Source: Clostridia bacterium (GTDB lineage Bacteria; Bacillota; Clostridia; CAKSNL01; HGM11501). Taken from it: a stretch of 64,000 nucleotides of DNA. Below, piece by piece: positions 40,709-50,490 of this stretch. The position numbers and the translations under genes were made by a program. The stretch spans positions 78,177 to 142,176 of the forward strand of contig JAFQQJ010000011.1 in NCBI GenBank assembly GCA_017411325.1, read 5' to 3'. The notes beneath the pieces are model-generated. The model was not told where the DNA came from. It saw only the letters and a list, made by a program, of their open reading frames with translations, and made no database searches. The number at the start of each line of letters is the position of its first letter. The stretch's first letter is position 1.

Positions 40709-40737
40709 ACTTTATCACATTTCAAAGGGTTTGTCAA
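40709..40737 (-). promoter_or_regulatory. promoter of rpmG-secE-nusG
   Basis: Perfect -35 TTGACA (40732-40737), 17-bp spacer and -10 TAAAGT (40709-40714) on the minus strand. The leader to rpmG is about 100 nt. The rest of the 278-bp gap up to 40877 is T-rich on the plus strand without further signals. Confidence 0.75.
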
Positions 40738-40877
40738 TGTTTTTTTCTGAAAAAATTAAAAATTTTTACATTTTTTTCGACTTTCTCATTTTACTTGTTT
40801 TTTCCCTTTTTGTCAACAAATTTTCTATGCATCTTCTTTCCCCTTTTTTATATAAATGAAAGAAAGGGGGTGGCAAC

Positions 40878-41891
40878 TTGAAACAAGGACTCAGTCTTGC
40901 CTTTGTCTATATTGGTCTGGTCATCGGTGCCGGCTTCGCATCCGGGCGGGAGATTATGGAATTCTTTAACTTTCCCTCCTTGACCGATCATCGGGGGGTA
41001 GTGCTTGCCACCTGCCTACTGATTGCTGTCTGCTATCTGATTCTTCGCCGTGCCTATCGTTGGAATCTTTTCGACTGCGATTCCTACCTTTCCTCCGTTG
41101 CGGGCAGGTTCTTTCCTTATATGAAATACTTTTTGCTGTTTTATCTGTTCTGCGGCTTTTTCACCATGCTCGCCGGCTGCGGCGCATTGCTGAACCAAAG
41201 CTATCTCCTGCCTGATTTTTTAGGAAGTCTTTTCCTGCTCCTCTTCTGCTTTGTGGTTCTCTCCTTTGACCTGAAGGGTATTGTTGCACTCAACGCGGTT
41301 TTGGTTCCTTGTATGGTAATCGGCATTCTCTGGCTCTGTGTCGATGCTATGTTGTTTGACTCCGTTCCTGTATTCTCTCTACGGGGGATTACCAAGGGAA
41401 CCTTTGCCTCTGCCATCTGTTATGTGAGCTACAACACCATTTCCGCCGCACCGGTTCTGGTGCCTTTGCAAACACGGATCACCCCCAAGGGCATCCGTGT
41501 CGCCTCCATCCTCGGCGGGGCGGTTTTGGGTCTTCTTATCTTTGTCATCTGGCTCTGTCAATCGGTGTATTTTGAAATTCTCAAGGATACCCAAATTCCC
41601 CTTTTAAAGCTTGCCGCCCTTTCAGGAAAAACACAGAAGAATCTTTATACTGCCATTCTCTTGATGGCAATCTGTACCACCGCCGTTTCCCAAGGCTTTG
41701 GGTTCCTTTCCCATTTCAAACTGACCACCTTAAAGCAACGGGCAAAAGGTGCTGCCATTTTCTGCTTGGTTTCCTTTCCTTTCTCCCTGCTTGGTTTCCG
41801 TTCTTTGGTTGCAAATCTCTATTCCTTTTTCGGCATCTGCGGCATCTTTTGGATGATATGGCTCTTCGTGGATTTTTTCCGCAACCCGTAA
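40878..41891 (+). CDS. YkvI-type integral membrane protein
   Basis: This 337-residue protein has about ten hydrophobic segments. The N-terminus LAFVYIGLVIGAGFASGREIMEFF is the hallmark of YkvI-like proteins, a branch of the LeuT-fold (APC) superfamily whose unwound first helix carries GAGFASG. The substrate is unknown. It uses a TTG start with AAGGGGGTG at correct spacing. It is transcribed alone, divergent from rpmG and convergent with the GGGtGRT gene, with a shared terminator between them. Confidence 0.82.
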   Translation: MKQGLSLAFVYIGLVIGAGFASGREIMEFFNFPSLTDHRGVVLATCLLIAVCYLILRRAYRWNLFDCDSYLSSVAGRFFPYMKYFLLFYLFCGFFTMLAGCGALLNQSYLLPDFLGSLFLLLFCFVVLSFDLKGIVALNAVLVPCMVIGILWLCVDAMLFDSVPVFSLRGITKGTFASAICYVSYNTISAAPVLVPLQTRITPKGIRVASILGGAVLGLLIFVIWLCQSVYFEILKDTQIPLLKLAALSGKTQKNLYTAILLMAICTTAVSQGFGFLSHFKLTTLKQRAKGAAIFCLVSFPFSLLGFRSLVANLYSFFGICGIFWMIWLFVDFFRNP

Positions 41892-41923
41892 AAAAGGACT
41901 TGAGCAATGCTCAAGTCCTTTTT
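41890..41923. terminator. bidirectional terminator between YkvI-like and GGGtGRT genes
   Basis: The perfect stem AAAAAGGACTTGAGCA / TGCTCAAGTCCTTTTT has almost no loop, with A and T tracts on both sides, between convergent genes. Confidence 0.9.
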
Positions 41924-41936
41924 GGTTGTTAATTCC

Positions 41937-42938
41937 TTATTTCTTCATTGCTTCTTCTACTGCAACTGCAACAGCAACGGTCATACCAACCATGGGGTTG
42001 TTACCTGCGCCAATGAGTCCCATCATCTCTACGTGAGCGGGAACGGATGAAGAACCTGCAAACTGTGCATCAGAGTGCATACGACCCATAGTATCAGTCA
42101 TACCATAGGAAGCAGGACCTGCTGCCATATTGTCAGGATGCAGAGTTCTACCGGTACCACCGCCGGATGCAACGGAGAAGTACTTCTTGCCCTGCTCGAT
42201 ACATTCCTTCTTGTAGGTACCTGCAACGGGGTGCTGGAATCTGGTGGGGTTGGTGGAGTTACCGGTGATGGAAACGTCAACACCTTCCAGATGCATAATT
42301 GCAACGCCCTCACGAACATCGTCAGAACCGTAGCAACGTACCTTTGCTCTTTCACCCTCGGAGTAAGCAATTTCTTTTACTACCTTTACCTCGCCGGTGA
42401 AGTAGTCAAACTGGGTTTGTACATAAGTAAAGCCGTTGATTCTGGAGATAATCTGTGCAGCGTCTTTACCAAGACCGTTCAGGATAACGCGCAAATCTTC
42501 TTTTCTTGCTCTGTTGGCACTCTTTGCCAAACCGATTGCACCCTCTGCTGCTGCAAAGGACTCGTGACCTGCCAGGAATGCGAAACACTTGGTTTCTTCT
42601 CTCAGCAGTCTTGCGCCCAGATTACCGTGGCCCAGACCAACTTTTCTGTCATCTGCAACGGAACCGGGGATACAGAAGGACTGCAGGCCCAGACCGATTT
42701 TTTCAGCAGCGTCTGCTGCGTTGGTAACACCGTCCTTGATTGCGATTGCCGCACCTACGATGTATGCCCAGCAAGCATTCTCGAAACAGATAGGCTGAAT
42801 GCCTTTTACCATATTGTATACATCAATGCCCTTATCGTCACAGATCTGCTTTGCCTCTTCCAAAGAAGCGATGCCGTGCTTTGCGAGCTCTGCATTGATT
42901 TGGTCAATTCTTCTCTCGTAACTTTCAAATAAAGCCAT
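41937..42938 (-). CDS. GGGtGRT family protein
   Basis: This 333-residue protein carries the name-giving motif SGGGTGRTLHPDNM (near residue 262) and the conserved SYGMTDTMGRMHSDAQF and SSVPAHVEMMG segments. An N-terminal helical part (ERRIDQINAELAKHG) and a Cys-containing core (FCIPGSVADD, GHGNLGARLL) follow the family pattern. Its biochemical role is not established as far as I know. It is downstream of the Fe-S-scaffold-like gene with a 17-bp gap, a conserved pairing, so a role with metal clusters is plausible. GGAGGTA precedes the ATG. Confidence 0.9.
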   Translation of the reverse strand: MALFESYERRIDQINAELAKHGIASLEEAKQICDDKGIDVYNMVKGIQPICFENACWAYIVGAAIAIKDGVTNAADAAEKIGLGLQSFCIPGSVADDRKVGLGHGNLGARLLREETKCFAFLAGHESFAAAEGAIGLAKSANRARKEDLRVILNGLGKDAAQIISRINGFTYVQTQFDYFTGEVKVVKEIAYSEGERAKVRCYGSDDVREGVAIMHLEGVDVSITGNSTNPTRFQHPVAGTYKKECIEQGKKYFSVASGGGTGRTLHPDNMAAGPASYGMTDTMGRMHSDAQFAGSSSVPAHVEMMGLIGAGNNPMVGMTVAVAVAVEEAMKK

Positions 42939-42955
42939 TTCCTATACCTCCTATC

Positions 42956-43648
42956 TTATTCGTGACGCGGGTCAATCAGTTTTGCCGCATCGTCTACTCT
43001 ACCGTACTGGCCGCTGGCTTTTTCCAGAGCCTCGTTTGCATCCATACCCTTGCCGATCATTTCCATCATCTTGCCAAGGTGTACGAACTTGTAACCGGTA
43101 ATCTGGTTGTCCTTATCCACTGCAACTTTGGTGATGTAACCTTCAGCCAGTTCCAGATAACGGGGACCCTTTTCCAGCGTTGCGTAGGTGGTACCAACCT
43201 GAGATCTCAGACCCTTACCAAGGTCCTCAAGACCTGCACCGATGGGCAGACCGTCTTCGGAGAAAGCAGTCTGGGTACGACCATATACAATCTGCAGGAA
43301 CAACTCACGCATTGCGGTGTTGATTGCATCACACACCAGGTCGGTGTTGAGGGCTTCCAGCAGGGTCTTGCCTACCAGAATCTCAGATGCCATAGCCGCA
43401 GAGTGGGTCATACCGCTACAACCAATGGTTTCCACCAATGCTTCCTGAATGATACCCTCTTTGACATTCAAAGTCAGCTTACAGGTACCCTGCTGAGGAG
43501 CACACCAGCCGATACCGTGGGTCAGACCGGAAATTTCTTTAATTTCTTTTACTTGGGTCCATTTACCTTCCTGAGGAATGGGAGCAGGACCGTGATATGC
43601 ACCCTTGGCAAGCGGGCACATATTTTCAACTTCGCTTGAGTACTTCAT
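42956..43648 (-). CDS. iron-sulfur cluster assembly scaffold-like protein (IscU/NifU-N related)
   Basis: This 230-residue protein shares the IscU/NifU-N fold features ETIGCSGMTHSAAMASEIL (Cys in a glycine-rich turn, here as GCSG) and KTLLEAL, plus extra cysteines in WCAPQQGTC and DLVC. It is longer than IscU (about 130 residues). Together with the GGGtGRT protein it forms a two-gene unit with a strong promoter at 43693-43721. No cysteine desulfurase is near. Its role as a scaffold is inference from the fold. Confidence 0.8.
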   Translation of the reverse strand: MKYSSEVENMCPLAKGAYHGPAPIPQEGKWTQVKEIKEISGLTHGIGWCAPQQGTCKLTLNVKEGIIQEALVETIGCSGMTHSAAMASEILVGKTLLEALNTDLVCDAINTAMRELFLQIVYGRTQTAFSEDGLPIGAGLEDLGKGLRSQVGTTYATLEKGPRYLELAEGYITKVAVDKDNQITGYKFVHLGKMMEMIGKGMDANEALEKASGQYGRVDDAAKLIDPRHE

Positions 43649-43692
43649 TACATTACTCTCCTTTCATCTCTGCAAAAATGCTCATTGTGAAT

Positions 43693-43721
43693 ATTATAAC
43701 ACATAGTTGGAAAATCTGCAA
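43693..43721 (-). promoter_or_regulatory. promoter of the scaffold-like/GGGtGRT operon
   Basis: -35 TTGCAG (43716-43721), 17-bp spacer and a perfect -10 TATAAT (43693-43698) on the minus strand, about 45 bp before the start codon. Confidence 0.7.
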
Positions 43722-43743
43722 GGATTTTCCTATTTTTTTCGAT

Positions 43744-44181
43744 TTAATCTTCCAAATTCATGATTTTTTCCACCCGACGGGCATGTCTGCCCCCCTGATG
43801 TTCTGCCCTGAGGTAAGCATCCACAATCTCCAATGCCAAATCAATACCGGTGATTCTCTCACCCAGACAGAGGATTTGTGCGTTGTTATGTTCTCTGCTC
43901 ATCCGCGCACTGTAACAGTCGGTCACATGGGCGGCACGAATGCCTTTCACCTTGTTTGCCGCGATACTCATTCCGATTCCGGTGCCGCAAACCAAGATGC
44001 CCAAATCAAACTCTCCTTTAAGATAGCCTTTGCAAACCGTTTCTGCCACATCGGGATAATCTGCCGGAACCTCCGGCTGGGTACCATAATCAATAACCTC
44101 GATTCCCTTGTCGCTCAAATGTTTGATGATTGCCGCCTTGTGATTGACGCCACCGTGATCGCTACCAATTCCGATTTTCAT
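43744..44181 (-). CDS. rpiB: ribose-5-phosphate isomerase B
   Basis: This 145-residue LacAB/RpiB protein has MKIGIGSDHGGVNHKA at the N-terminus, the active-site segment LVCGTGIGMSIAANKVKGIRAA with the catalytic Cys, and SREHNNAQILCLGERI. It interconverts ribose-5-phosphate and ribulose-5-phosphate. The ATG at 44181 is the family start; the long upstream frame is low-complexity leader. It links the ribokinase and nucleoside hydrolase in the left block to the pentose phosphate pathway. Confidence 0.95.
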   Translation of the reverse strand: MKIGIGSDHGGVNHKAAIIKHLSDKGIEVIDYGTQPEVPADYPDVAETVCKGYLKGEFDLGILVCGTGIGMSIAANKVKGIRAAHVTDCYSARMSREHNNAQILCLGERITGIDLALEIVDAYLRAEHQGGRHARRVEKIMNLED

Positions 44182-44288
44182 CTCATCCGCCCCTCTTTCG
44201 AAAATTCTAATTTTATGATAACAAAAGAAATTGACAAAAGCAACCAAAAAAAAGAAAAAAATAAGACAAATTTCTTTCCCTCTAAGGG

Positions 44289-44317
44289 TTGTAATTAGAT
44301 AAATTCCATAGTATAAT
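44289..44317 (+). promoter_or_regulatory. promoter of the phospho-sugar mutase gene
   Basis: -35 TTGTAA (44289-44294), 17-bp spacer and a perfect -10 TATAAT (44312-44317), then a short leader with AGGAGG before the ATG at 44365. Confidence 0.75.
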
Positions 44318-44364
44318 AACATTACTGCTGGAAAATAATAGCGATATAGGAGGGCATTTACCTT

Positions 44365-46086
44365 ATGAACTACTTACAGGAATATCAGCGTTGGCTGGAT
44401 GCTGCCGATGAGGCTACCAAGGCAGAGCTCAACGCCATTCAAAATAACGATGCAGAAATCAAGGACCGCTTTTACCGTTCCTTGGAATTTGGTACTGCCG
44501 GTCTGCGTGGCGTAATCGGCGCAGGTCCTAACCGGATGAACAACTATGTGGTGGGTCAGGCAACCCAAGGTATTGCCAATCAGCTCATCAAAACCAACCC
44601 CAAGGATGCGGATTTGCGTGTGGTTATCGCCTATGACAGCCGCCATCAGTCCGACACCTTTGCCAAAGAGGCTGCCTGCGTCCTGGCTGCCAATGGAATT
44701 TCGGTTTCCTTGTTCAAGGAGCTGAAACCGGTTCCGGAGCTTTCTTTCTCGGTGCGTTACAAAAACGCCACCGCCGGAATCGCAGTTACCGCAAGCCACA
44801 ACCCCGCAAAGTATAACGGCTACAAAGTTTATGGTGCTGACGGTGCACAGCTGAATCCGGAGCTTGCCTCCATTGTTCTGGAAGAAATCGAAAAGACCGA
44901 TTTGTTCACCGGTGTCAAGCATTGTGATTTTGATCAGGCTGTGGCAGACGGACGGATTGAACTGATTGGGGACGAGGTTGAGGATGTCTATCTGGACTTT
45001 GTAAAAGCCCAGTCCATCAATCCCGAGCTTGCCAAAGAAAAGGGGCATTCCCTAAAATTCGTTTACACCCCCTTCCACGGTTCCGGCAACAAACCGGTGC
45101 GGAAAATTCTGAAACAGATGGGATTTGACAACGTGACCATCGTTAAGGAGCAGGAGCTCCCCGACGGTGATTTCCCCACCGTGGCATCCCCCAACCCTGA
45201 GAACAAAGAAGGATTCACTCTTGCTATCGGCTATGCCAAAGAATGCGGTGCAGACCTGATTGTGGGTACCGACCCCGACGCAGACCGCGTAGGTATTCTG
45301 GTTCGTGATGAAGATGGGGACTATATCCCCTTTACCGGAAATCAGGTAGGCGCACTCCTTACTGAATATATCCTCTCCTCTTTAGAAGAGCGTGGGGAAC
45401 TGCCCAAGGACGGCTATGTGGTGAAGACCATTGTCACCACCAACCTGATTCAAGCCATCTGCAATGCTTATGGCGTGGAAATGAAGGAAGTCCTGACCGG
45501 CTTTAAGTTCATTGGCGAAAAAATCAAGGAATCCGAGGAAACCGGTATTGGCACCTATATCTTTGGTTTTGAAGAAAGCTACGGCTACCTGAAAGGCACT
45601 TATGCCCGTGACAAGGATGCCGTGGTTGCCACGATGCTGATTGCGGAAATGGCACTTTATTATCAGGAAAAGGGAAGCTCCATCCTGAAACAGATGGATG
45701 CCATCTATCAAAAATATGGCTACTACAAGGAACAGGTAGAATCCGTTACCTTGGAGGGCATTGAGGGACTGGAAAAAATCAAGACCATTATGGAAACCTT
45801 GAGAAACAACCCGCCCGCATCGGTTGCCGGCAAGAAGGTTCTGGCAATGCGTGACTACCAGTCCTCACTCCGCACCCAGCTTGCTACCGGAAAGACCGAA
45901 AAGATTCTGCTTCCTCCCTCCAATGTAATTTATCTGGAGCTTGAGGATGACAACAACTTCATCGTCCGCCCCTCCGGTACCGAACCAAAAATCAAGCTTT
46001 ACTGCCTCCTCAAGGGTGACACCCAGGCAGATGCCCAAAAGCTTGCAGAATTGGTTAAAGAGGATATCGCAAATATTGTGAAATAG
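44365..46086 (+). CDS. phospho-sugar mutase (phosphoglucomutase/phosphomannomutase)
   Basis: This 573-residue alpha-D-phosphohexomutase has the catalytic serine loop TASHNPAKYNGYKVYG (near residue 140), the Mg loop GTDPDADRVGI, the sugar loop GFEESYGYL and the phosphate-binding RPSGTEPKIKLY. The length and EYQRWLDAADEATK start match the Firmicutes PgcA type that converts glucose-6-P and glucose-1-P. It follows galactose and glycogen-type routes by joining glucose-1-P to glycolysis. It is transcribed alone from its own promoter and ends at an intrinsic terminator. Confidence 0.95.
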   Translation: MNYLQEYQRWLDAADEATKAELNAIQNNDAEIKDRFYRSLEFGTAGLRGVIGAGPNRMNNYVVGQATQGIANQLIKTNPKDADLRVVIAYDSRHQSDTFAKEAACVLAANGISVSLFKELKPVPELSFSVRYKNATAGIAVTASHNPAKYNGYKVYGADGAQLNPELASIVLEEIEKTDLFTGVKHCDFDQAVADGRIELIGDEVEDVYLDFVKAQSINPELAKEKGHSLKFVYTPFHGSGNKPVRKILKQMGFDNVTIVKEQELPDGDFPTVASPNPENKEGFTLAIGYAKECGADLIVGTDPDADRVGILVRDEDGDYIPFTGNQVGALLTEYILSSLEERGELPKDGYVVKTIVTTNLIQAICNAYGVEMKEVLTGFKFIGEKIKESEETGIGTYIFGFEESYGYLKGTYARDKDAVVATMLIAEMALYYQEKGSSILKQMDAIYQKYGYYKEQVESVTLEGIEGLEKIKTIMETLRNNPPASVAGKKVLAMRDYQSSLRTQLATGKTEKILLPPSNVIYLELEDDNNFIVRPSGTEPKIKLYCLLKGDTQADAQKLAELVKEDIANIVK

Positions 46087-46101
46087 TTTTCAAACACAAA
46101 A

Positions 46102-46126
46102 ACGCTACCATCCGGTAGCGTTTTTT
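46102..46126 (+). terminator. terminator of the phospho-sugar mutase gene
   Basis: The stem ACGCTACC / GGTAGCGT with an ATCC loop and TTTTT tail starts 15 bp after the stop codon. Confidence 0.9.
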
Positions 46127-46140
46127 ATTGCGTTCTTCAG

Positions 46141-46161
46141 CACAGGGGACGGTTCCCTGTG
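46141..46161. repeat. CACAGGGGACGGTTCCCTGTG palindromic repeat
   Basis: The imperfect palindrome (CACAGGG / CCCTGTG around GACGGTT) lies between convergent genes. It resembles short REP-like repeats that are frequent in clostridial genomes and that I associate with IS200/RAYT-type transposases; no such transposase is in the window. Confidence 0.6.
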
Positions 46162-46165
46162 TTGT

Positions 46166-46888
46166 TTATTTTTCGGTTTCGTCCACGTGGATAACCCGAA
46201 TGGTGGTTACCTGATTGGATTCGTGTTCAAACATAAAATCCTGCATATAGAGTTTTCCGGTGTAGGTATTTTTCATTTCCTCGGTGAGTTCGGTGCCAAG
46301 GAATTCCACTTTTTGTCCGTCAACCACGAAATAGCGTACCGCATTGCTGAGCCTTTTGATGACCAGATTCCCCTCTCGGGTGGTTTCGGTTTCACCCTCG
46401 GTATATGACTCCCCATACGCTTTCATAAAATCTTCCCGGGTGGTGAAGATGCCCACCCCACGGCTGGTCTTAAAGCGGGTTCCCTGTTCCTTACTCTGGA
46501 ACATTCCGGCAGAAACAAGCATCGCAATCGCATTGTCTTCCTCATTATATTGCACAACCAACCCATCATAAATACAATAGCCATTATCTTCGTTCATAGG
46601 CTCGCCAATAATCCCCTGAATCTTGTCCCGATTCATTCCAATGGAGATATGCTTTCCGGTGACGGTATCCACAAAGGAAATATCGTCCTTCCAGTAGGCA
46701 TATTTGGTATCTTCGGTTCGCTCATCCAGATGCACTTCAAAGTTCTTAGCATTGGAGTCGTCCCCCTTTTGGGGTTCTGCTTTTTTGACAATGTTGGTTC
46801 CTTGTGAGCTGGCTGTTCCGGGATTTCCGCATCCTGAAAATGCCATTGCCACAAGCAGCAGTATCAGAATCGCCGCTCTTGCTTTCAT
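46166..46888 (-). CDS. putative lipoprotein, function unknown
   Basis: This 240-residue protein has a lipoprotein signal peptide (MKARAAILILLLVAMAFSGC), with the lipobox FSGC at residues 17-20. The following linker is rich in Ser, Gly and Lys. The body (HISIGMNRDKIQGIIGEP, GVGIFTTREDFMKAYGE) recalls SmpA/BamE-like or DUF4309-type small extracytoplasmic domains, but no family is certain. It is anchored to the outer face of the membrane. It is the last gene of a long codirectional run, 12 bp after mnmG. Confidence 0.78.
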   Translation of the reverse strand: MKARAAILILLLVAMAFSGCGNPGTASSQGTNIVKKAEPQKGDDSNAKNFEVHLDERTEDTKYAYWKDDISFVDTVTGKHISIGMNRDKIQGIIGEPMNEDNGYCIYDGLVVQYNEEDNAIAMLVSAGMFQSKEQGTRFKTSRGVGIFTTREDFMKAYGESYTEGETETTREGNLVIKRLSNAVRYFVVDGQKVEFLGTELTEEMKNTYTGKLYMQDFMFEHESNQVTTIRVIHVDETEK

Positions 46889-46900
46889 GGTATTCCTCCT

Positions 46901-48763
46901 CTAAGCTTTCAGATATATCATCAAAACCGCAATGTCCGCCGGCGACACCCCCGAGATACGGGATGCCTGCCCCAAGGACTTGGGCCGAATTTTATCCAAC
47001 TTTTGACGAGCTTCCAAGCGAAGTCCGTCGATACTCAGATAGTCGATGCCATCGGGAATCTGTCTGGATTCCAACTTCTTAAACTGTTCTGCCTGTATCA
47101 TCTGGCGTTTGATGTAACCCTCATACTTCAGGCTGATTTCTGCTTGTTCCCAAACCTCTTTGGAAATCGTGGGGCGTTCCTTGTCAAAGGGCGATAGTCC
47201 CTCATAAGTAACCTGCGGTCGTTTCAAAAGCTCCGCCGCTCTGGCACCGGTTTTTAAGGGACTACTCTCTACCGACACCAGATACGTGTTCAGTTCCTCA
47301 GAGGGCGGGAAAATCAACTCCTCCAGCCGCTTGATTTCTTCTTCTATTTGCTGTTTTTTCTCTAAGAATGTATCATAGCGTTCTTGAGAAATCAATCCAA
47401 TCTCATAACCCAGCGGAGTCAAACGCAGGTCTGCATTGTCTTGTCTTAAAAGCAGCCGATACTCCGAGCGTGAGGTCATCATTCGGTAAGGCTCATTGGT
47501 TCCTTTGGTCACAAGGTCATCAATCAGCGCACCGATGTATGCCTCCGAGCGATCAATCACCACAGGGTCTTTGCTAAGTAGCTTGCGGGAGGCATTGATG
47601 CCTGCCATCAAGCCTTGTGCCGCCGCCTCCTCATAGCCGGAAGTGCCGTTGAACTGTCCTGCGCCATAGAGTCCCGGAATCTTTTTAAATTCCAAGCTTG
47701 CATCCAGTTGCAAAGGATTTGCACAATCATATTCAATGGCGTAAGCGTTCCGCATCACCTGTGCGTGTTCAAACCCCGGCAGAGAATGAATCATAGCAAG
47801 CTGCACATCCTCCGGCATACTGCTGGAAAACCCTTGCAGATACATTTCTTCCGTATCAAGACCCATGGGTTCAATAAACAACTGATGCCGCTCCTTGTCC
47901 TGAAAACGGACAATTTTATCCTCAATGGATGGGCAATATCTGGGGCCGATACCCTTGATATCCCCACCATACAACGGGGAACGATGCAGATTTTCCTGAA
48001 TGATTTTCTTGGTTTCTGCTGTGGTATAGGTCATATGACAAGAAACCTGATTCTTCAGTTCTCCCTTGGTTTCAAAGGAAAACGGGGTGATCTCCTCATC
48101 CCCTTGTTGCTCCTCCAGTTTGGAAAAGTCAATGCTTCTGCGATTGATACGGGAGGGCGTTCCGGTCTTAAACCGAACCAACTCCACTCCAATCTTGCTC
48201 AAATTTTCAGACAGCGCATTGGCGGGGAATACCCCGTCAGGACCGCTTTCCATACTGAATTCGCCGATAATGATACGGGATTTGAGATAGGTTCCTGTGC
48301 AGATAATTGCCGCCTTGCAACAATACTCTGCGCCGCTGCGGGCAATCACCGAGCGGACCGAACCATCTTCATTTAAGGTAATATCCACGATTTCCGCCTG
48401 ACGGACGTCCAGATTTTCTTGTAGCTCCAGTCGGTGCTTCATCTCATTCTGATACGCACGGCGGTCAATCTGGGCACGAAGAGAATGAACTGCAGGGCCT
48501 TTGCCCCGATTGAGAATCCGGGACTGGATAAAGGTGGCATCTGCCGCCTTTCCCATCTCGCCCCCCAGCGCGTCAATTTCCCGCACCAGATGTCCCTTGG
48601 CGGTTCCGCCGATGCTGGGATTGCAGGGCAGATTGGCAATGCTGTCTAAGGAGATGGCAAACAGGCAGGTTTTCATCCCCAGACGTGCTGCGGCAAATGC
48701 CGCCTCTACGCCGGCGTGCCCGCCGCCAATTACCGCAATATCATAATTATCTGCAAGAAACAC
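46901..48763 (-). CDS. mnmG: tRNA uridine-5-carboxymethylaminomethyl modification enzyme MnmG
   Basis: This 620-residue flavoprotein has [19 protein letters not shown] at the N-terminus, [18 protein letters not shown] near residue 48 and the C-terminal helical domain ([18 protein letters not shown] ending [17 protein letters not shown]). With MnmE it modifies the wobble uridine of several tRNAs. It uses a GTG start. Its usual partner mnmE is not adjacent; instead fhs, which supplies one-carbon units used in this modification, is just upstream. Confidence 0.97.
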   Translation of the reverse strand: MFLADNYDIAVIGGGHAGVEAAFAAARLGMKTCLFAISLDSIANLPCNPSIGGTAKGHLVREIDALGGEMGKAADATFIQSRILNRGKGPAVHSLRAQIDRRAYQNEMKHRLELQENLDVRQAEIVDITLNEDGSVRSVIARSGAEYCCKAAIICTGTYLKSRIIIGEFSMESGPDGVFPANALSENLSKIGVELVRFKTGTPSRINRRSIDFSKLEEQQGDEEITPFSFETKGELKNQVSCHMTYTTAETKKIIQENLHRSPLYGGDIKGIGPRYCPSIEDKIVRFQDKERHQLFIEPMGLDTEEMYLQGFSSSMPEDVQLAMIHSLPGFEHAQVMRNAYAIEYDCANPLQLDASLEFKKIPGLYGAGQFNGTSGYEEAAAQGLMAGINASRKLLSKDPVVIDRSEAYIGALIDDLVTKGTNEPYRMMTSRSEYRLLLRQDNADLRLTPLGYEIGLISQERYDTFLEKKQQIEEEIKRLEELIFPPSEELNTYLVSVESSPLKTGARAAELLKRPQVTYEGLSPFDKERPTISKEVWEQAEISLKYEGYIKRQMIQAEQFKKLESRQIPDGIDYLSIDGLRLEARQKLDKIRPKSLGQASRISGVSPADIAVLMIYLKA

Positions 48764-48791
48764 CTTGGTTCATCCTCTCGTTGTCACAGTC

Positions 48792-50468
48792 TTAGAACAA
48801 GCCGACAATTTTGCCGTCCTTGTCAATATCCATCTTGTTTGCCGCCGGCTCCTTCGGCAGACCCGGCATGGTCATTACATCTCCGGTCAGTGCCACCACA
48901 AAACCGGCACCGGCAGAAACCCGAACCTCCCGCACGGTAATTTGGAAGCCCTCAGGTTTACCTAACAGTTTGGGGTCATCGGACAAAGAATACTGGGTCT
49001 TTGCCATACAAACCGGAATCTTATCAAATCCGTACTCGGTCAATTCTTTGATTTCCCGCTCCGCCCGAGGTGTGTAATTCACCCCATCTGCGCCATAGAT
49101 ATTTTTTGCAATGGCAGCAATTTTTTCTTTGATGGGAAGTGCCGCATCATAGATGGGTGCAAAGCACTCACTGCCATCCTTCTCTGCGATTTGAGCAACC
49201 ACTTTATTGGCAAGGTCCATACCGCCCTCGCCGCCTTTGGCAAAGACTTCACACAGGGAAACCTGAACACCCTTTTCCTTACAAAATGCTTCAATCACAG
49301 CAAGTTCTGCATCGGTGTCGGTATGGAACCGATTCATGGCTACCACCACCGGCAAGCCGTACTTCTGCATATTATCAATATGGGCACCCAGATTCACAAT
49401 ACCCTTTTTCAAAGCCTCCACATTCTCCTGATTCAGGTCGGCTTTGGCAACACCGCCGTTATACTTGAGGGCACGCACCGTAGCCACCAGAACCACCAGA
49501 CTGGGCTTTAAGCCACCGTAGCGACACTTGATATCAAAAAACTTTTCTGCACCAAGGTCGGAACCAAATCCCGCCTCGGTGATGCAGTAATCGGCAATCT
49601 TCAGTCCCAATTTGGTTGCTTGTACCGAGTTACAACCGTGGGCAATATTTGCAAAAGGTCCGCCGTGCATCAAGCAGGGGGTGTTTTCCAAGGTCTGCAC
49701 CAGATTGGGTTTGATGGCATCATGGAGCAGCAATGCCATAGCATTTGCAACCTGCAATTCTCCGGCACGGACGGGTTTTCCCTCATAGTTATAACCAATG
49801 ACGATTCTTCCAAGACGTTCTTTCAAATCATCCATGTCACTTGCAAGACACAGAATTGCCATAATCTCACTGGCAACAGTAATCATAAATCCATCTTCCC
49901 GCACAAAGCCGTTTGCCTTGCCCCCAAGACCGACCACCACCTGACGGAGGGCACGGTCATTCATATCCAAACAACGCTTCCAGGTAATCCGGCGGCTATC
50001 AATTTGGAGGGCGTTGCCCTGATGGATGTGGTTATCAATGGCAGCAGATAAGAGATTGTTTGCCGCAGTGATGGCGTGCATATCTCCGGTAAAGTGCAGA
50101 TTGATGTCCTCCATGGGCACCACCTGCGAATAACCACCGCCTGCCGCGCCGCCCTTGACGCCCATTACAGGCCCCATGGACGGTTCTCTGAGCGCAATGA
50201 TAGCAGACTTTCCGATCTTCGCCATTGCCTGTCCCAAACCAACCGTCACGGTAGTCTTTCCCTCTCCTGCAGGGGTGGGGTTGATGGCGGTAACCAGAAT
50301 CAGCTTGCCGTCGGGCTGATTGGCAAATTTCTCAGCCACATCAGCACCCAGCTTTGCTTTATATTTTCCATAGTATTCCAAATCATCTTTCGAAATGCCT
50401 ATTTTTTCCGCAATGGTTCCAATGGGTTCCATTTTGGCAGCTTGTGCAATCTCAATATCAGTTTTCAT
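48792..50468 (-). CDS. fhs: formate-tetrahydrofolate ligase
   Basis: This 558-residue enzyme has the signature [20 protein letters not shown] (P-loop) near residue 65, [19 protein letters not shown] near residue 95 and [15 protein letters not shown] near residue 280. It makes 10-formyl-THF from formate and ATP, and thus can use formate from PflB. GGGGAG precedes the start. It lies 22 bp downstream of asnA and 28 bp upstream of mnmG in one run. Confidence 0.97.
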   Translation of the reverse strand: MKTDIEIAQAAKMEPIGTIAEKIGISKDDLEYYGKYKAKLGADVAEKFANQPDGKLILVTAINPTPAGEGKTTVTVGLGQAMAKIGKSAIIALREPSMGPVMGVKGGAAGGGYSQVVPMEDINLHFTGDMHAITAANNLLSAAIDNHIHQGNALQIDSRRITWKRCLDMNDRALRQVVVGLGGKANGFVREDGFMITVASEIMAILCLASDMDDLKERLGRIVIGYNYEGKPVRAGELQVANAMALLLHDAIKPNLVQTLENTPCLMHGGPFANIAHGCNSVQATKLGLKIADYCITEAGFGSDLGAEKFFDIKCRYGGLKPSLVVLVATVRALKYNGGVAKADLNQENVEALKKGIVNLGAHIDNMQKYGLPVVVAMNRFHTDTDAELAVIEAFCKEKGVQVSLCEVFAKGGEGGMDLANKVVAQIAEKDGSECFAPIYDAALPIKEKIAAIAKNIYGADGVNYTPRAEREIKELTEYGFDKIPVCMAKTQYSLSDDPKLLGKPEGFQITVREVRVSAGAGFVVALTGDVMTMPGLPKEPAANKMDIDKDGKIVGLF

Positions 50469-50490
50469 AAGTGTTCTCCCCGTTTCTTAA

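Noticed and set aside
48469..50490. Search for a tetrahydrofolate riboswitch before fhs
   Set aside because: Only 22 bp separate fhs from asnA; there is no room for such an element.
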